From: Symsagittifera roscoffensis
Lineage: Eukaryota; Xenacoelomorpha; Acoela; Convolutidae
Length of the DNA stretch: 64,000 nt
NCBI RefSeq assembly: GCF_963678635.1
Contig: NC_087063.1
Location: 85,855,574-85,919,573 of the forward strand
Direction of reading: 5' to 3'
The notes under the pieces: model-generated
What the model saw: the letters and a program-made list of their open reading frames with translations, nothing else
Databases searched by the model: none
Told to the model about the DNA's origin: nothing
Program-made: the position numbers and the translations under genes
Shown here: positions 17,970-28,849 of the stretch, one piece after another
Layout: every line of letters starts with the position of its first letter
Position numbering within the stretch: position 1 is the stretch's first letter

Positions 17970-20025
17970 AACGTTATAAATTTTTTACTAGCCTTATCCA
18001 TCATGTCCACCCCCTGCCTGATAACTTTGTCGTTTAATTCTGTCAATTCAAAACTAGTCCAGTCATTTTTTTTGAATTTTGGCTTCAATCAAAAAACATA
18101 TTTGTCAATGTTATTGCATGTTGCATTTTCGGATATTCTCTTTTTCTACTGTTTGGGAGATAAAATTTTGCAGTTAAAATCGTTTGTGGTAACTTTTTTT
18201 GCGCGATGTTGGATTTAAATGAAAAGTTTTCGCCAAATGAATTAATAAGGCGTTATGTTTCGTTCATTTCCTAAATCAGTTTCTTGCACTATGTTGCTGG
18301 TTTTAATCATTATCATACCTGTAATTTACGATTTAATTTCATGCAGAAACTATTTGGTCGTTGAAACTGTCAGTTGAGTTTCAAAGTGACGTAAGTAAAG
18401 AAAAAAATTCGTTGATGTTCTTACGAAAATGCTAGAAATTCATAGATGAAAAGCCCATCGATCGAGTGCTTCACAAATTGCAGTCTTTGAAGTTTCTTTG
18501 ACCGATTCTTTGGAAAAAGCTATCTTCATGACTGTTATTTATTGCAGTTACTTTCCTTTTTTCGGTTTCAAAGAAAACAAAAAGCAACTCTGGAATTACT
18601 TCTAACTTCACAAATAGAACTGGTTTTTGCTTCTTTGACCAAATTTGGAGAACAAGATTTTTTTTCGCCTTATGTCGAATTATATGGCCTGATATAAATG
18701 ACGTTTGTTTCTTTGTTTCAGCCTCCATCTTTGTCTCTGTCAGCCTCTATCTTGATGTTTCCAAGTATCATGAATTGAACTGACAACACTGAGCTGAAAT
18801 ATTCTCTCATCACCTGGCTATGGCCTGGCTGAATGAAAGAAGAAACTTGATTGTAAGATTTCCATTTTGCTAGTTTTAGACGGGGAGCAAAAAGTAAGGT
18901 GCAGGGGAAAGTCTAATGTGAAAAGGGAAGAAACTGGGCGCCGATACACACAGTGGACAGTGGTATTATTTTGGACACATTTTAGGGATTGCTATTCGAT
19001 GTTTGTCCAATCTAATTGCGCTTTTTCTTTAGTTTGATGTTTGTTCATTTCATTTCTTTTTCTCGACCTTTTCCTTGATTCCCATGTGTTGGAGACACTT
19101 GTCCTTGAAGTTCAGAATGGGAATGTGGAACGGCTTGATTAGAATGAGAACTAGGAAAGTGTTCACAAAGCCATTACTGACTCTCAAAGGATACAGAGCA
19201 AAGGTCTATTTTGAAGCTATATTGAGGATGCCCACGTTCGGAACCAAACGGCCATCGTACTGAATCAAAGCACAACGTGAACTCAAAAGCGTTCATTCCA
19301 GAGCGCCTGCAAAAAGAAGTACAATTGTTTCAGATGACAAAGCAAAATTTAATTTCAGCCCAACAAACTGCTTGGAATTAGCTTTAGCTACCTCGAAACT
19401 AATCAGTTAAGAGGAGCAACCGTGAAAATTGTTTCTTTTTACCAGTAGTGTGATATAACAACTGACAGACTCTTAAGTGTAAAACCAATTGTATAAGATA
19501 TGTATTAAAAAAAGAACCTTATGATATCTGTATCTTTGACCAGATGACTCGAGAGTGATCTTATTCAAACATCAGATCTTTATCACAGTCGCCTAGTACC
19601 GACCTTGACATCAACAACACCACCAAGCTAACTCATTCTAACAACTAACACTTTGACCTTTAGGATCAACATAACACAAAGGCTTTTTCATAAGGGGAGG
19701 TACACACCACGCCGTACCACAAGTGGAAAAGTTCATTTTTGGGAAGTTCCAGATTTTCTTTTAGTTCAACTGTTTTGTTTTATTATGATCCAGACTATGC
19801 ACTTAGACAGAAAGGAATACAATTTGGTTTGTGTACTTTTCTGGATTCCAGTGACAAGTCCTTAACCACGTTAAAATTCTGTGAAACTATCTAATAAAAC
19901 GGAAGAACAAAAAGAGAACAAATTAATTAAGATCATTTATCTACGGGGGAAAGGACCAACACAAGAGCTGTACAGCTCATCACGGCGAACCGCTGTTGTG
20001 CCCCTGTTTAAGAACTACATGCAAT
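17970..20025. other. No supported gene
   Basis: AT-rich DNA with short open frames of no recognisable family. The 19060-19400 stretch is GC-richer and could be a decayed exon, but it changes frame repeatedly. Confidence 0.4.
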
Positions 20026-20026
20026 T

Positions 20027-20162
20027 ATTTTTTTTTTGGTTATTTTTCTGGGCTGGGTAATGTTGCCTCACCCTCAAGCAACGAGCACGGATCATGGTGG
20101 GCCTCGAACATCCGACCTTTCGATTGAGAGGCGGAGACGTAACCACTTCACCACCGCTCCCC
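20027..20162 (-). mobile_element. tRNA-derived SINE, ~135 bp
   Basis: Read on the minus strand, it starts at 20162 with a tRNA-like head. The RNA polymerase III A box TGGTGAAGTGG lies at 20153-20143 and the B box TGTTCGAGGCC at 20110-20100. A short body (TTGAGGGTGAGGCAAC) follows and an A-rich tail ends at about 20027. The spacing of the boxes is tRNA-like, but the cloverleaf is imperfect and the body unrelated to tRNA, so it is a SINE rather than a tRNA gene. No target duplication seen. Confidence 0.6.
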
Positions 20163-20235
20163 AAACAAAGATTGCCCTATTCACGGACTTACCGTTGATA
20201 AAATTATTTTCATTAGCTTGTTTGAAAAATAAAAC

Positions 20236-20800
20236 ACCCAGAAACACCGTGCCACCCAGCCACTGCAAACGCTGTCCAAAATAGATAAGGTCACCCCAGA
20301 AACACTGGCGGACACAGTTACTGCGTCTACTTTTCGAAACGGGCCACGTTATCCCAAAAATAAAGGCCGATAAAGTTACTGCTACTTTTTTTCCGAAACG
20401 GGCGACGCCACCCCAGAAACACCGACGGACCCAGTTACTGCAACCGTTTTCCAAGAACAGGCGCCGCAGCGCAAGAAACTCCGGTGGTCCCCTTTAACTC
20501 CACCAGATTCATAATTGAGTTAGTTCAGCCCAGAAACACCGGTGCTCTTAATTACTGCAGCCACTGTCCGAAACGGGCGACGCCACCCCAGAAACACCGA
20601 CGGACCCAGTTGCTTTGACCGTTGTCCGGCACGGGCGACGTCATCCCGAAAAGAAAGGCGGACCTAGTTACTGCGACCGTTTTCTGAATTGGGCTGCGTC
20701 ACCTCAAAAATACCGGCAGACCCAGTTACTGCAGTCGTTGACCGAAATGCGCAGCGTCATCCAGAAACACCATTGGGGCCCAGTTACCGCAAGTTTTAGC
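20236..20800. repeat. GC-rich minisatellite, ~58-bp unit, about ten copies
   Basis: The motif CAGTTACTGCxACC recurs at about 20258, 20317, 20375, 20433, 20551, 20610, 20667, 20726 and 20784. Each is followed by GxCCGAAACGGGCGACGCCAC and CCCAGAAACACCGxCGGACC. Spacing is 58-59 bp, with one diverged copy near 20490. It abuts the SINE. Open frames across it on both strands are by-products of the repeat. Confidence 0.8.
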
Positions 20801-20804
20801 CAGA

Positions 20805-22455
20805 GGCACATTGGAGGGTTGGATGCTACAATCTGGTCTTCAAACAAGTTAGTCGGCGGCGAAACTGATTGCTTTTACAAGTTTCATTGTTTAATTTTGT
20901 TTACTAAATGGTTTGTATATGCGAGTGGGCTGAACTTTGCAAATGGTCGAAGCGGATGAAAAAATCAGCACGCATTTAGCAAATCTCCTCATTTATCAAT
21001 TTAGAATTGGTAGTTACCTTGCGTAATCGGAGAACGTCACATGGGGGAGGACTAAACATATCCAAGCTACAAGAATAGCAAAAAAGCTATGGTTAGAAGA
21101 AGTTTGCGGTTGACATGCGCACTGTCGTCCTTCAAGGTCATCCCGCAGAAGAAATACAAGACTCCACAATTAGTCACCACACAAACGTTCAAACCAGATC
21201 GGATGAAGAGCTGGACGGCGTCAATTAAACTTCCTTTATTGAAAATCTCAAGCTTTTAGAGTGTACATTTTCAGAAACTAAGCAAAGACGTCTTCAGCTT
21301 TTTATTCCTTTTCTCTTAAAGTTTTGCTTTATTTTAATTATGAGTCAGACTTTAAAAAAAATTTCAAACTTTCATAAGTCGACCAAAATTGTTTTCCAAG
21401 CTCTCCCAAATCATTTTAAAAGCCACATTTTGACCAATTTCTCAGCGCCGAATTCGGAAATTTGAAAAAATATACCAAAACAGACGTTTTTAGGCATTTT
21501 TTTGACAAAAAAATTCGATTTGTCGTCGCGCGCTTCACATCTCAAAATCATAGTATATGATGGCGCCTAAATTTGGAGTAGGTCAGCCAAAACCTGATGG
21601 ATATCCTGAAGTAGTACCAAAAGGGGGTATCCCATGGGAGATGAGGTCGTCGAATCTCTGAGAGAGCTTCGTTGTTCAACTATGTTTTTTCAACTGACCA
21701 AGTGATTGAACAGGACAAATTTTACCAGTACTGTTCTAGAAATGAAACATTACCGTTACATTACTGTTTTATTCAGAAACGCAATCAGAAATTTTTTAAT
21801 GAAATTTCGATTTGAGTTCGAAGTTTTGTTACCTCTCGTTACAAAAGTATACAAACGCGTTAGAAAACGCGTAAAAACGCGTTTTTTTTTGCAAAAAAAT
21901 ACAGCCTTGCAGGATTAGTTGGCATAGATAGAAGGCTTGAGCAACTAAATCTGCTGGTAACACGGCATTTTTCTGTGAAAAAAATGGAAAAAAATCGGTT
22001 CATTGTTTTCAAAAAAAATTTGATGCATAACTCCACAGCTATAAATCAGTTAGAAACAACAACAAATGAAAAAAATTAAAATGTAAAAGTGTTGGTAGTT
22101 AGAAAGTCTGAGTTATTAAGCTTTTCCGGACACACAGCAACCCTTGATGATAAGAATGGACAAAAATCTGTTAATTAAAAATAAAACTGATTCATTGCCC
22201 ACACAGCTAAAAATCAGCTGAATTGAGTTATATAAAGGTTACTGTACTCATAGAGTAATTTCAGATAAAGTACACCGTCTGTTCCCCACGCTATTTTATT
22301 TTCGGCCGGATAGATTCGTGCAACTTCTTAGTCTAATACCAGTCATAATCTTACTCTTATATCTCCTAGTCTCAATAGATCTAGTGTACACCAGTTTGCG
22401 CGAGTTAGTTCCAGAATGAGATTATAAGATGTATTCTAAGATTAATTCAAGCTAT
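20805..22455. other. No supported gene
   Basis: AT-rich DNA. A CACAGCTA-AAATCAG motif occurs twice (about 22036 and 22203). No coding or mobile signature recognised. Confidence 0.4.
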
Positions 22456-22459
22456 TCTG

Positions 22460-22487
22460 GTGTTGAAACTACAAGTAGTTTCAACAC
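22460..22487. repeat. Perfect 13-bp stem hairpin
   Basis: GTGTTGAAACTAC (22460-22472) and GTAGTTTCAACAC (22475-22487) are perfect reverse complements around a 2-nt loop. Confidence 0.75.
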
Positions 22488-22524
22488 TTTACAAATAAGT
22501 GGGGTATTAATTTGATGGAGTATG

Positions 22525-22577
22525 ATTGGTTATTATTTAATATTTTATAGAGATAAAATATCATAATAATAACCAAT
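22525..22577. repeat. Long palindrome, 13-bp outer stem plus inner stem
   Basis: ATTGGTTATTATT (22525-22537) pairs with AATAATAACCAAT (22565-22577), and an inner AATATTTTAT pairs with ATAAAATAT with a small bulge around AGAG. It lies 38 bp from the previous hairpin. Confidence 0.7.
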
Positions 22578-22628
22578 AGTATAAATCAAGTTTAGATCTG
22601 GTTCCACCCATCCGGGATTTAGAGAGTT

Positions 22629-23031
22629 TTAGTTTTTGATTCCTTTTCCTTCATCTGCGATGGAGGATGGATGAATTTCGTTGTATATCGCGAGCAACAT
22701 TTCTATTCCGTTCTTGGAGAAGGAAGCTCCAAGAAGTTGGAATGGTGGATATCTGATTTCCAAATGGTTTGTTATGGTCGTTCGTTCTTGTTCGGGAGAG
22801 ATTTGCGTTTCGATCTCATTTGGAAATAGCGTGAAGTTTGAGCTTGGATGCAATGCCTGGATCTGTACGTGTACTTGAACATCGAGATGGCCATTGTTCT
22901 GTTGCAATGGAATTCCTTTCCTGCAATGTCAAGTCGTACTCTAAATCCAATGAGTGTAGTGACTGTAGGCAGCATGTCAGGTGGGTTTTACCATTCTGTA
23001 GTTGGAGTGTGATTGGGTTGTCAAATTTCAT
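22629..23031 (-). pseudogene. Decayed unknown ORF region
   Basis: Three overlapping minus-strand frames are open in this GC-richer stretch. An N-terminal piece from ATG 23031 (MKFDNPITLQLQNGKTHL) shifts near 22900 into a longer piece ending at 22629 (HVQIQALHPSSNFTLF, TNHLEIRYPPFQLLGASF). The pieces read like one β-rich protein of about 130 residues broken by small indels. I do not recognise it. It lies downstream of the env array in transcription direction and could be part of that retroelement or a separate gene. Confidence 0.3.
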
Positions 23032-23079
23032 GCTGCTCGTCTTTGGGTTGTCTTATAATCTATATACTGCATTATGATT

Positions 23080-24220
23080 ATTTACATATACAATTCTTTG
23101 TTGATTATGTTTTTAAGTTATGATTTTGATTTAGTTTTTATCCCAAAAGCGTTATTATTTAGTTTGGTTAGTTTTAAGAGCTCCTACACTTGAGTAACTC
23201 TCATAAAAAAATAATAGTGTCGTGGGTGTCACAAAGCGTGGATGTAGCATGCTCAGGACGTCCTCTTCTGGTGGGTTAGGACAGAAGTGAGGGTATGATT
23301 TCGTGGTCTCTTTTTGGAGGGTCTTGTGTTAGTTCAACTTTTCATGCTATTTTTTACTAGTGTTTTCTTTTGTCGTCTTTTTTTGTTTTTTTTTTCTTCA
23401 AAAATCAAATTGTTTTTTTTTCTCGGTTCGTCTTTCGACTTTTTGGTGTTTTGTTCTTTTATGTTCAGACCTAAAGATAGTCAATAAAAGAATAATTTAT
23501 CCGGTTTTAAGTTGGTGTTAATTCAGTTTGGGTAACGTGGGTTTTCTTTTCTTAGTCATGCTGTTAGATTGTGTTTTATGGTATTTAGTACGCTTGCGTT
23601 TTTGTTAGTTTGAAGTATTATATATTTCCTTTCCAATCGGGTTAAAGGAAAATTTGAAACGTATTAATGTTTGTTAGAGTTGTTATCAGTGAAGGTTGAA
23701 ACTTGAATTCATTATCTTAAACAATTCTTTGTGGGCCAGCAATGCGAATTTGGATAGAATATCTGCGCGAGAAAATATAAGGAAGCGTTGCTTGAAAAGG
23801 TTAGTACTGCTTTTGTAAGTTATAAACAAATTTTATCAATATACTACATTGGAAAGTATAAAGTTTCTCTTTGATTTAGGGGTGGAAGTTATTAAATTAT
23901 TTTCGTTTATGTGAATACTTGCTGCTTGTGGGGGAAAGAGATTATATATTATATTACTGCTTTGTACGGTATAATTTTATTGCTTCAATTATTGGATAGG
24001 TTAATAGAAATTATTAATTTGAAAAAGTGATTCTGTTTTTTATTTTGCTTTTTGTTTTGCAGATGATCGATGATTGTGCCTATGAAGAAAAAGGGAAAAC
24101 ATTGAATCATAATGGTTAGTGTTTTTTGAATTTGTTAGTAAAATCTTGAATTCATATTACCTAATTGTCGTTGAAGAAGCCTTGAGGAAAAACATCGTGA
24201 ATTATATCAAAGGAGGTTAG
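23080..24220. other. No supported gene
   Basis: T-rich DNA on the plus strand with no long frame or recognisable motif. A retroelement LTR could lie here, but I could not find a matching second copy. Confidence 0.4.
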
Positions 24221-24223
24221 TAG

Positions 24224-24694
24224 TTAATTTAACAAACGAATGATGTTTCTAGTCTGCAATAGTGGCCAAAGCAATTGAAGTGCTTCAATGGTGTTACGGT
24301 CTTCCGTGTTAGGTGATTGTTCATACGGTGTGTTTTCAATTAGGTTATATATTTTTTGGTTATAGCGAGTGTTATATGTGAATTCTTCGATTGGGACTTC
24401 GAAGGGCTGAAGGAATTCATGAGGGATGATCATTGCGAGGGATTTGTCTAAGTTTATTAGTTTGTTTAGTGGGCAGAAGATATACATCTGGGTTATGGGA
24501 TCATAACTTCGGAGGGTGCCTTGTAGGTTGGTGTCTTTAATGCAATTTTTGAAGGTAAGAAAAAATGGTGATGTATAGTTTGAGTTAATGTATTGAAATC
24601 TATAGTGAAGTTGTCGTGCTGTTGTATTGTGAGTGCAATGACTTTCAATGAATCTATAATAAGTGTACGTATGAGTTTGTTTAGTTCGTAACAT
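24224..24694 (-). CDS. Unknown ORF downstream of the env array, 156 codons
   Basis: The minus-strand frame is open for 156 codons and is Thr/Asn/Tyr-rich (THTYTYYRFIESHCTHNTTA, LYNLIENTP-like end). It contains hydrophobic strands (SPFFLTFKNCI, MYIFCPLNKLINL) but no recognised domain. With the piece at 24872-25255 it may form one interrupted gene downstream of env, as accessory ORFs do in env-bearing retroelements. Base composition matches the env region, which supports common origin. Function unknown. Confidence 0.35.
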   Translation of the reverse strand: MLRTKQTHTYTYYRFIESHCTHNTTARQLHYRFQYINSNYTSPFFLTFKNCIKDTNLQGTLRSYDPITQMYIFCPLNKLINLDKSLAMIIPHEFLQPFEVPIEEFTYNTRYNQKIYNLIENTPYEQSPNTEDRNTIEALQLLWPLLQTRNIIRLLN

Positions 24695-24871
24695 GATCTC
24701 GTGTGAACAGTGCAGATCTCGTCCTTTTGCGTGAGGAAATGAAAATTTCGAGAAAATTGATTGAATTTGGTAAAGTTTGATTCGTAAGCAGTTGTATTAC
24801 GTAGTGCTGCAGAGATGACTTTGTCCTATTTTTTTAATCTAAGATGTTGAGGGTGAAGGTGTATGAAGTTT

Positions 24872-25255
24872 TTATGAAAATTTTCTCGGTGAATGAGGGT
24901 TATTATTTGGGTCACCAAGCAGACAAATGTCTTCATTGGGGCGAATGATGTTGCGATCGTAGTAATCGATGGAGTGAGTATTAGCTTTAGGTGCATTGAA
25001 TTTGGCTAGGGATTCTCTGTATCCTATTTGCGTGAACTGGCTTGAGGTTAGTGCTGTTGTGAGAAGGTAGAGTTGGGTGCTGGATACTTCATTATTATGA
25101 GGGGTGTTATATAGAGGTAATGTTAATGGATTAGTAAAGTGGTAATGAGAGGTCCACGAGAGTGTGGGGTATAAGACATGCTCGTTTATGTAATTTGGTT
25201 TTTCATCGTGGGGATCGGAATGGAAGTATGTATATTGGGGAAAGAAGGTAGGCAT
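24872..25255 (-). CDS. Unknown ORF downstream of the env array, 127 codons
   Basis: Open minus-strand frame from ATG 25255 (MPTFFPQYTYFHSDP), rich in Asn/Thr/Pro/His and ending SPRKFS. Segments such as SWTSHYHFTNPLTLPLYN and EDICLLGDPNNNP look like secreted or structural protein, but no family is recognised. It precedes 24224-24694 in transcription order, with stops in between, so the two may be one gene broken by small changes. Its relation to the retroelement is inferred only from strand, position and composition. Confidence 0.35.
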   Translation of the reverse strand: MPTFFPQYTYFHSDPHDEKPNYINEHVLYPTLSWTSHYHFTNPLTLPLYNTPHNNEVSSTQLYLLTTALTSSQFTQIGYRESLAKFNAPKANTHSIDYYDRNIIRPNEDICLLGDPNNNPHSPRKFS

Positions 25256-25639
25256 AATTGTTGGTAGGAAGTCTTTCGTTTTAGTGTGAAGCTAATGATT
25301 GTTAAATTTGGTAGATGTTCCTGGGTTAGATTGGAATGGGGTGTTTGGGAGTTTTCGTTTAAAGGTTCGGTAAGCGCGGTTGGTACTAGAGGATGGGGTT
25401 GATGGGGAAGTGGAATTTTGGGAGGGTGTATAAGCTGAAGAGGGGATTAGAGTTGATGGATTGGATGATGTTAAGGATCGTGAGACTTGGTGAATGGTTA
25501 GTGTGTGAGGGTGTTGTAATTGCTGTTGTAGTGTTATGAAGTTAGCAAGTTCATGTGATATTTGTGTGAGATCTTGGTCGTTGTTATCGGATGATTAGCT
25601 AGTTAGAGGGGAATATGTGGGTGTGACATGTGAAAAAGA

Positions 25640-26090
25640 GGAGGGAGGGGAAGGAGGTTCAATTTTTACTTGGGAATGTAGAGGTCGAAAGGGGATTGAG
25701 AAAATGTAGATGGGATGGGTTCAGAGTTTGCAAATTCGTCGGGTGTTTCGATATCGGAGTTGTTGAATTGGGAGATGTTGATATATACTGTTGTGCTGGA
25801 ATTAGTATCTGATTCCATGCTAGGCGAGGTGTTAGGATGAGGTGATTGAGGTGAGGAGAATGCAAAAAGTGAGATGATGGGGATGTTGTTCTGAAGGTTG
25901 GCTGGGTGAAAAATTGAGCGAGCACATCCCCAAATTGATCGGCTCAACGTGGGCTTAAAAGATGGTCTTTCTGAGAACTGAATTAAGTGGTGTGTGGTTG
26001 TTCTAGAATTCGTTCATATGTGTCGTCTAGGTTGGGTTGTTGGGTTATTATGGGTTGAATTGGGCTTTGTGGATAATTAGATCGCGAAGA
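25640..26090 (-). pseudogene. Env-unit distal segment, acidic DIETPDEFANSEP motif (copy 1)
   Basis: This minus-strand segment recurs at the low-coordinate end of env units (here, 30700-31060 and 33420-33740). One frame encodes ESDTNSS, ISQFNNSDIETPDEFANSEP and a Ser/Pro-rich end; overlapping frames are also open. It may be the cytoplasmic tail of Env or a separate small ORF. Conserved in all three copies, but the frame upstream is broken in each. Confidence 0.4.
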
Positions 26091-26278
26091 TATGAGGTGT
26101 GATAGGGCACTATTTCTAAAATTTCGCGGTAGTAATCAACAGGCGTAATTATGCTTAACGTTTTGTAATTGTGGTGCTGTGGGCGTTATATTTTTTATTG
26201 TTTCTAGATTCATCGTACGTGCTTCGTGTTGTTGATAATTTAGTGTTGTTTTCTTTTATTTGAGCATCTAAAAGAATT

Positions 26279-28482
26279 TTATTGATTGATATTGAAAGTA
26301 TTCGCAGAAAATCCTCCTGCGAAAAGTATGCGTGCTACGCTTGCTTCTTTCTTTTTACTTGTATTTGTATTGCGCATGTTTTGTAGATTCCTTTCAAGAG
26401 AGAGAAAAGAGTTCCAAGAAAAATAAACATTGCGTATAATATAGTCAATCTTTCTAAGATGTAATAGGGCCATCCTAGGAAGGCAAGATTTTCGTTTTTC
26501 ATGTTTACAAACTAAAAATATTTATTGGTGATATATTTTGTGGTCTGTATTTTTCGCCATTTAGGTGAAAACAATCTTTTAAATTAAAAAAAAAAACTGC
26601 TAAGTCTTCTGCGTAAGTGTCTGAGAATCCTGCTGTTTCTGCAAGTTTGCGTAGGTTGTGATCTATGGATTGTCGTTGGATTGTGTCCATTTTTGTGAGT
26701 AATTCTTGAAATTGTTTTGTTCGAATGTGATGTTGAATATCTGATTTAGAGTGTATGCCGATTGATTGTAAATCAATATTGGGATGCTTTCTGGTGATAA
26801 TTTTTTGAATGATTGCATGAGTGTACGGTATGGTGTGAGAAGATAGTATTTATCTTCGTTAGGGTTTAATTTTACTACTTTGTGGCTGTTTTCCAATCCA
26901 CATGTGACTGCTGAATTCCAAAAATAAGTTCTGCGGGAGATTGTATCATCAAAAGGTGTTTTTTTGTAGAATTTTGGGATTCTTTTATAACACCTTTTAT
27001 CTTCAAAAACATATAAAGGTGATATTTTTTTGGTACAGGTGTAATACCATAATAAATTTCCTTCGTAATCAATAAAATTTGCTCTGTTTCCTGACAATAA
27101 ATATCCTGCATAAAGGATTGTTAGTATTGCTAGTGCAAGTGATTGTAAAATTTGTGTACGTTGAAGTTCGCATATTTGATGGAGTGTTTCAAGTTCTGTC
27201 AAAAAAGTTCTGTGTCAAGTTCTGTCAAGTTCTGAAAATTTCTACCTATTGTGTAATCTAATTTCATATCTAAGTGTATTTCATAGTGAATTGCGCCAAA
27301 ATAAGTGTTCTTCATGAGTGATAGTTCTTGTAAACGTATACTTTCTGTATCATGTGGTTTTAATTTTCCACCGGTTCTTCCTGCATTCTTTTGAAATTTT
27401 ACTGAGACGTATAAGTTCTCTCCAGCATATGAATGAGATGTAGCCATTGGGTGTATAATTATTTTTCCTGTATTCATGTCAAAACCGTTTTCATATTCGA
27501 CAAGAATTTCTGAATATTTTTTTTTTATAGAGTAGATTTTTATATTTACATGCAAATTCTGTTTCGTGATAGATTTGAAAACGTGTTAATTTATTCTGCA
27601 GATTTTGGATGTTTCTAAAATTAAAATTACTATGTCTAATTTGGTCAGGGTTTACATCTCCAAACGGGATTAATTCAAAAAAAAAATTTTAATGAAATTT
27701 TGTCATTCTAGCGTGTATTTTTGTTACTTGAAAAATTGTACAGGTTTCTTCGGGAAACCAAACAATGGTTGCTTGTGTGCGTGTTGTAGGATCGCAGTAC
27801 CCTTGGTCGTTTTTACAAGGGAGTCTGGTTCCTTGATAAATTATTGTGTCATCTTTTAAATCACGTAAAAGTTGTCATTTTTCAAATTAAATTTTCCCAT
27901 CAAAAAACATTTTTTCTTGGTATCCTTTGTTTTTCGTATCTGCTTTACATTTTGAGAGATTGTTTATTCCAAAGTGTGGTATCAAATTTTCATCAAGAAG
28001 ATCATATATTAATCTTCCATTTGCTCGGTTATAGGGAAATTTGGTATCTAGTCTTATGTGATCTTAGTATTTTTCAAGTTCAGCTTGATGTGCGAATCTG
28101 GAAAAATTCGAAAATTTACTTGTTTTCTGTTTATGCCTTTTTTTATATAATTTTTAGTCTATTAAATTCGTTTTTGCAATCTTCAGGGCTGAGGTGTAAC
28201 AGTCTTTCAATGTTACTTTGTTAGAAAGATTCATGGTCTAGTCTGTTTTTATTTCCGTATGAAAAATTAGTATCTTTAAAAGATACATATGTATGATAGT
28301 CCTGGATATGGATTATAAAAGGTGATATATCCTATTGTCTTTTTTGTATATCTATCGTACTTGTAGATTACTTCTGGGGTTAAAAATGGTGGAGGTAACA
28401 GTTGAGCTGTTATATTTGGAGGGGCTAGAGGTAAGGGATGGGTAACTATATTGTTTAATTTAATTGTGATTTCAAATTTCAT
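26279..28482 (-). pseudogene. Retroviral-type Env-like glycoprotein, copy 1 (full length, broken)
   Basis: The ATG at 28482 begins MKFEITIKLNN, followed by PPPFLTPEVIYKYDRYTKK. After a frame change come YSEILVEYENGFDMNTGKI and the region RTQILQSLALAIL, AGYLLSGNRANFIDYEG, CTKKISPLYVFEDKRC and YYLLTPYRTL. Paired cysteines, a long ectodomain and a C-terminal hydrophobic anchor (clearest in copy 4, 32466-32690: LAFLGWPYYILERL) fit an Env-like membrane glycoprotein of an invertebrate Ty3/gypsy-type retrovirus. This is supported by the upstream integrase end at 37977-38489. A TAA at 28276-28278, a small CAAGTTCTGTCAA duplication near 27200 and later shifts break it. I cannot assign the fusion-protein class. 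Confidence 0.6.
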
Positions 28483-28778
28483 GTCAAGTTGTCTTGTCTA
28501 AGTGTTTGTATATTATGGTCTTGAATATCTTTGCGAATGTCTTGTCGGTATTTTAATGTATTAAGTGCCCAGTTGTGTAGTCTGTGACTTTCGTGATGTT
28601 GTCCAAATAATAGAGGGGGTGCTACGAATATATTCGAATCTAATCGTAGTTTTATGTTATTTGTTGAATTTTCTCTATATCTGGCGTCGAGATTTGTAGG
28701 GAAATTTGGAATGATTGTTTGTGAAAATGGAGTTAAAGAAGGTGTTGAGGGAAGTGAAAGATTTTCGGGTAGTGACAA
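28479..28778 (-). CDS. Pre-env open frame, ~99 codons (copy 1)
   Basis: The open frame precedes env and ends in a TGA that overlaps the env ATG in ATGA (28479-28482). It encodes SLPSTPSLTPFSQTIIPNF and FGQHHESHRLHNWALNTL; a homologous frame at 36337-36603 precedes env copy 5. There is no ATG at the 5' end here, so it may continue an upstream exon or gene. No family recognised. Presence in both full units suggests it belongs to the element. Confidence 0.4.
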   Translation of the reverse strand: MSLPENLSLPSTPSLTPFSQTIIPNFPTNLDARYRENSTNNIKLRLDSNIFVAPPLLFGQHHESHRLHNWALNTLKYRQDIRKDIQDHNIQTLRQDNLT

Positions 28779-28849
28779 AATTGTGTCAGATGAAACGTCT
28801 ATTGGGTCATTGATTAAAGTTGGTTCGCCTTGTGTTTCGTTGTACTGAA

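Noticed and set aside
20092-20162. A functional tRNA gene on the minus strand.
   Set aside because: A and B boxes are present, but the arms pair poorly and the sequence continues into a SINE body with an A-rich tail.
20092-20959. Coding ORFs on both strands across the GC-rich block.
   Set aside because: They are by-products of the 58-bp minisatellite, whose period keeps several frames open.
22221-25600. LTR of the env-bearing retroelement.
   Set aside because: I could not find a direct repeat of several hundred bases or a primer-binding site on the two sides of the element; the far side lies beyond a gap.
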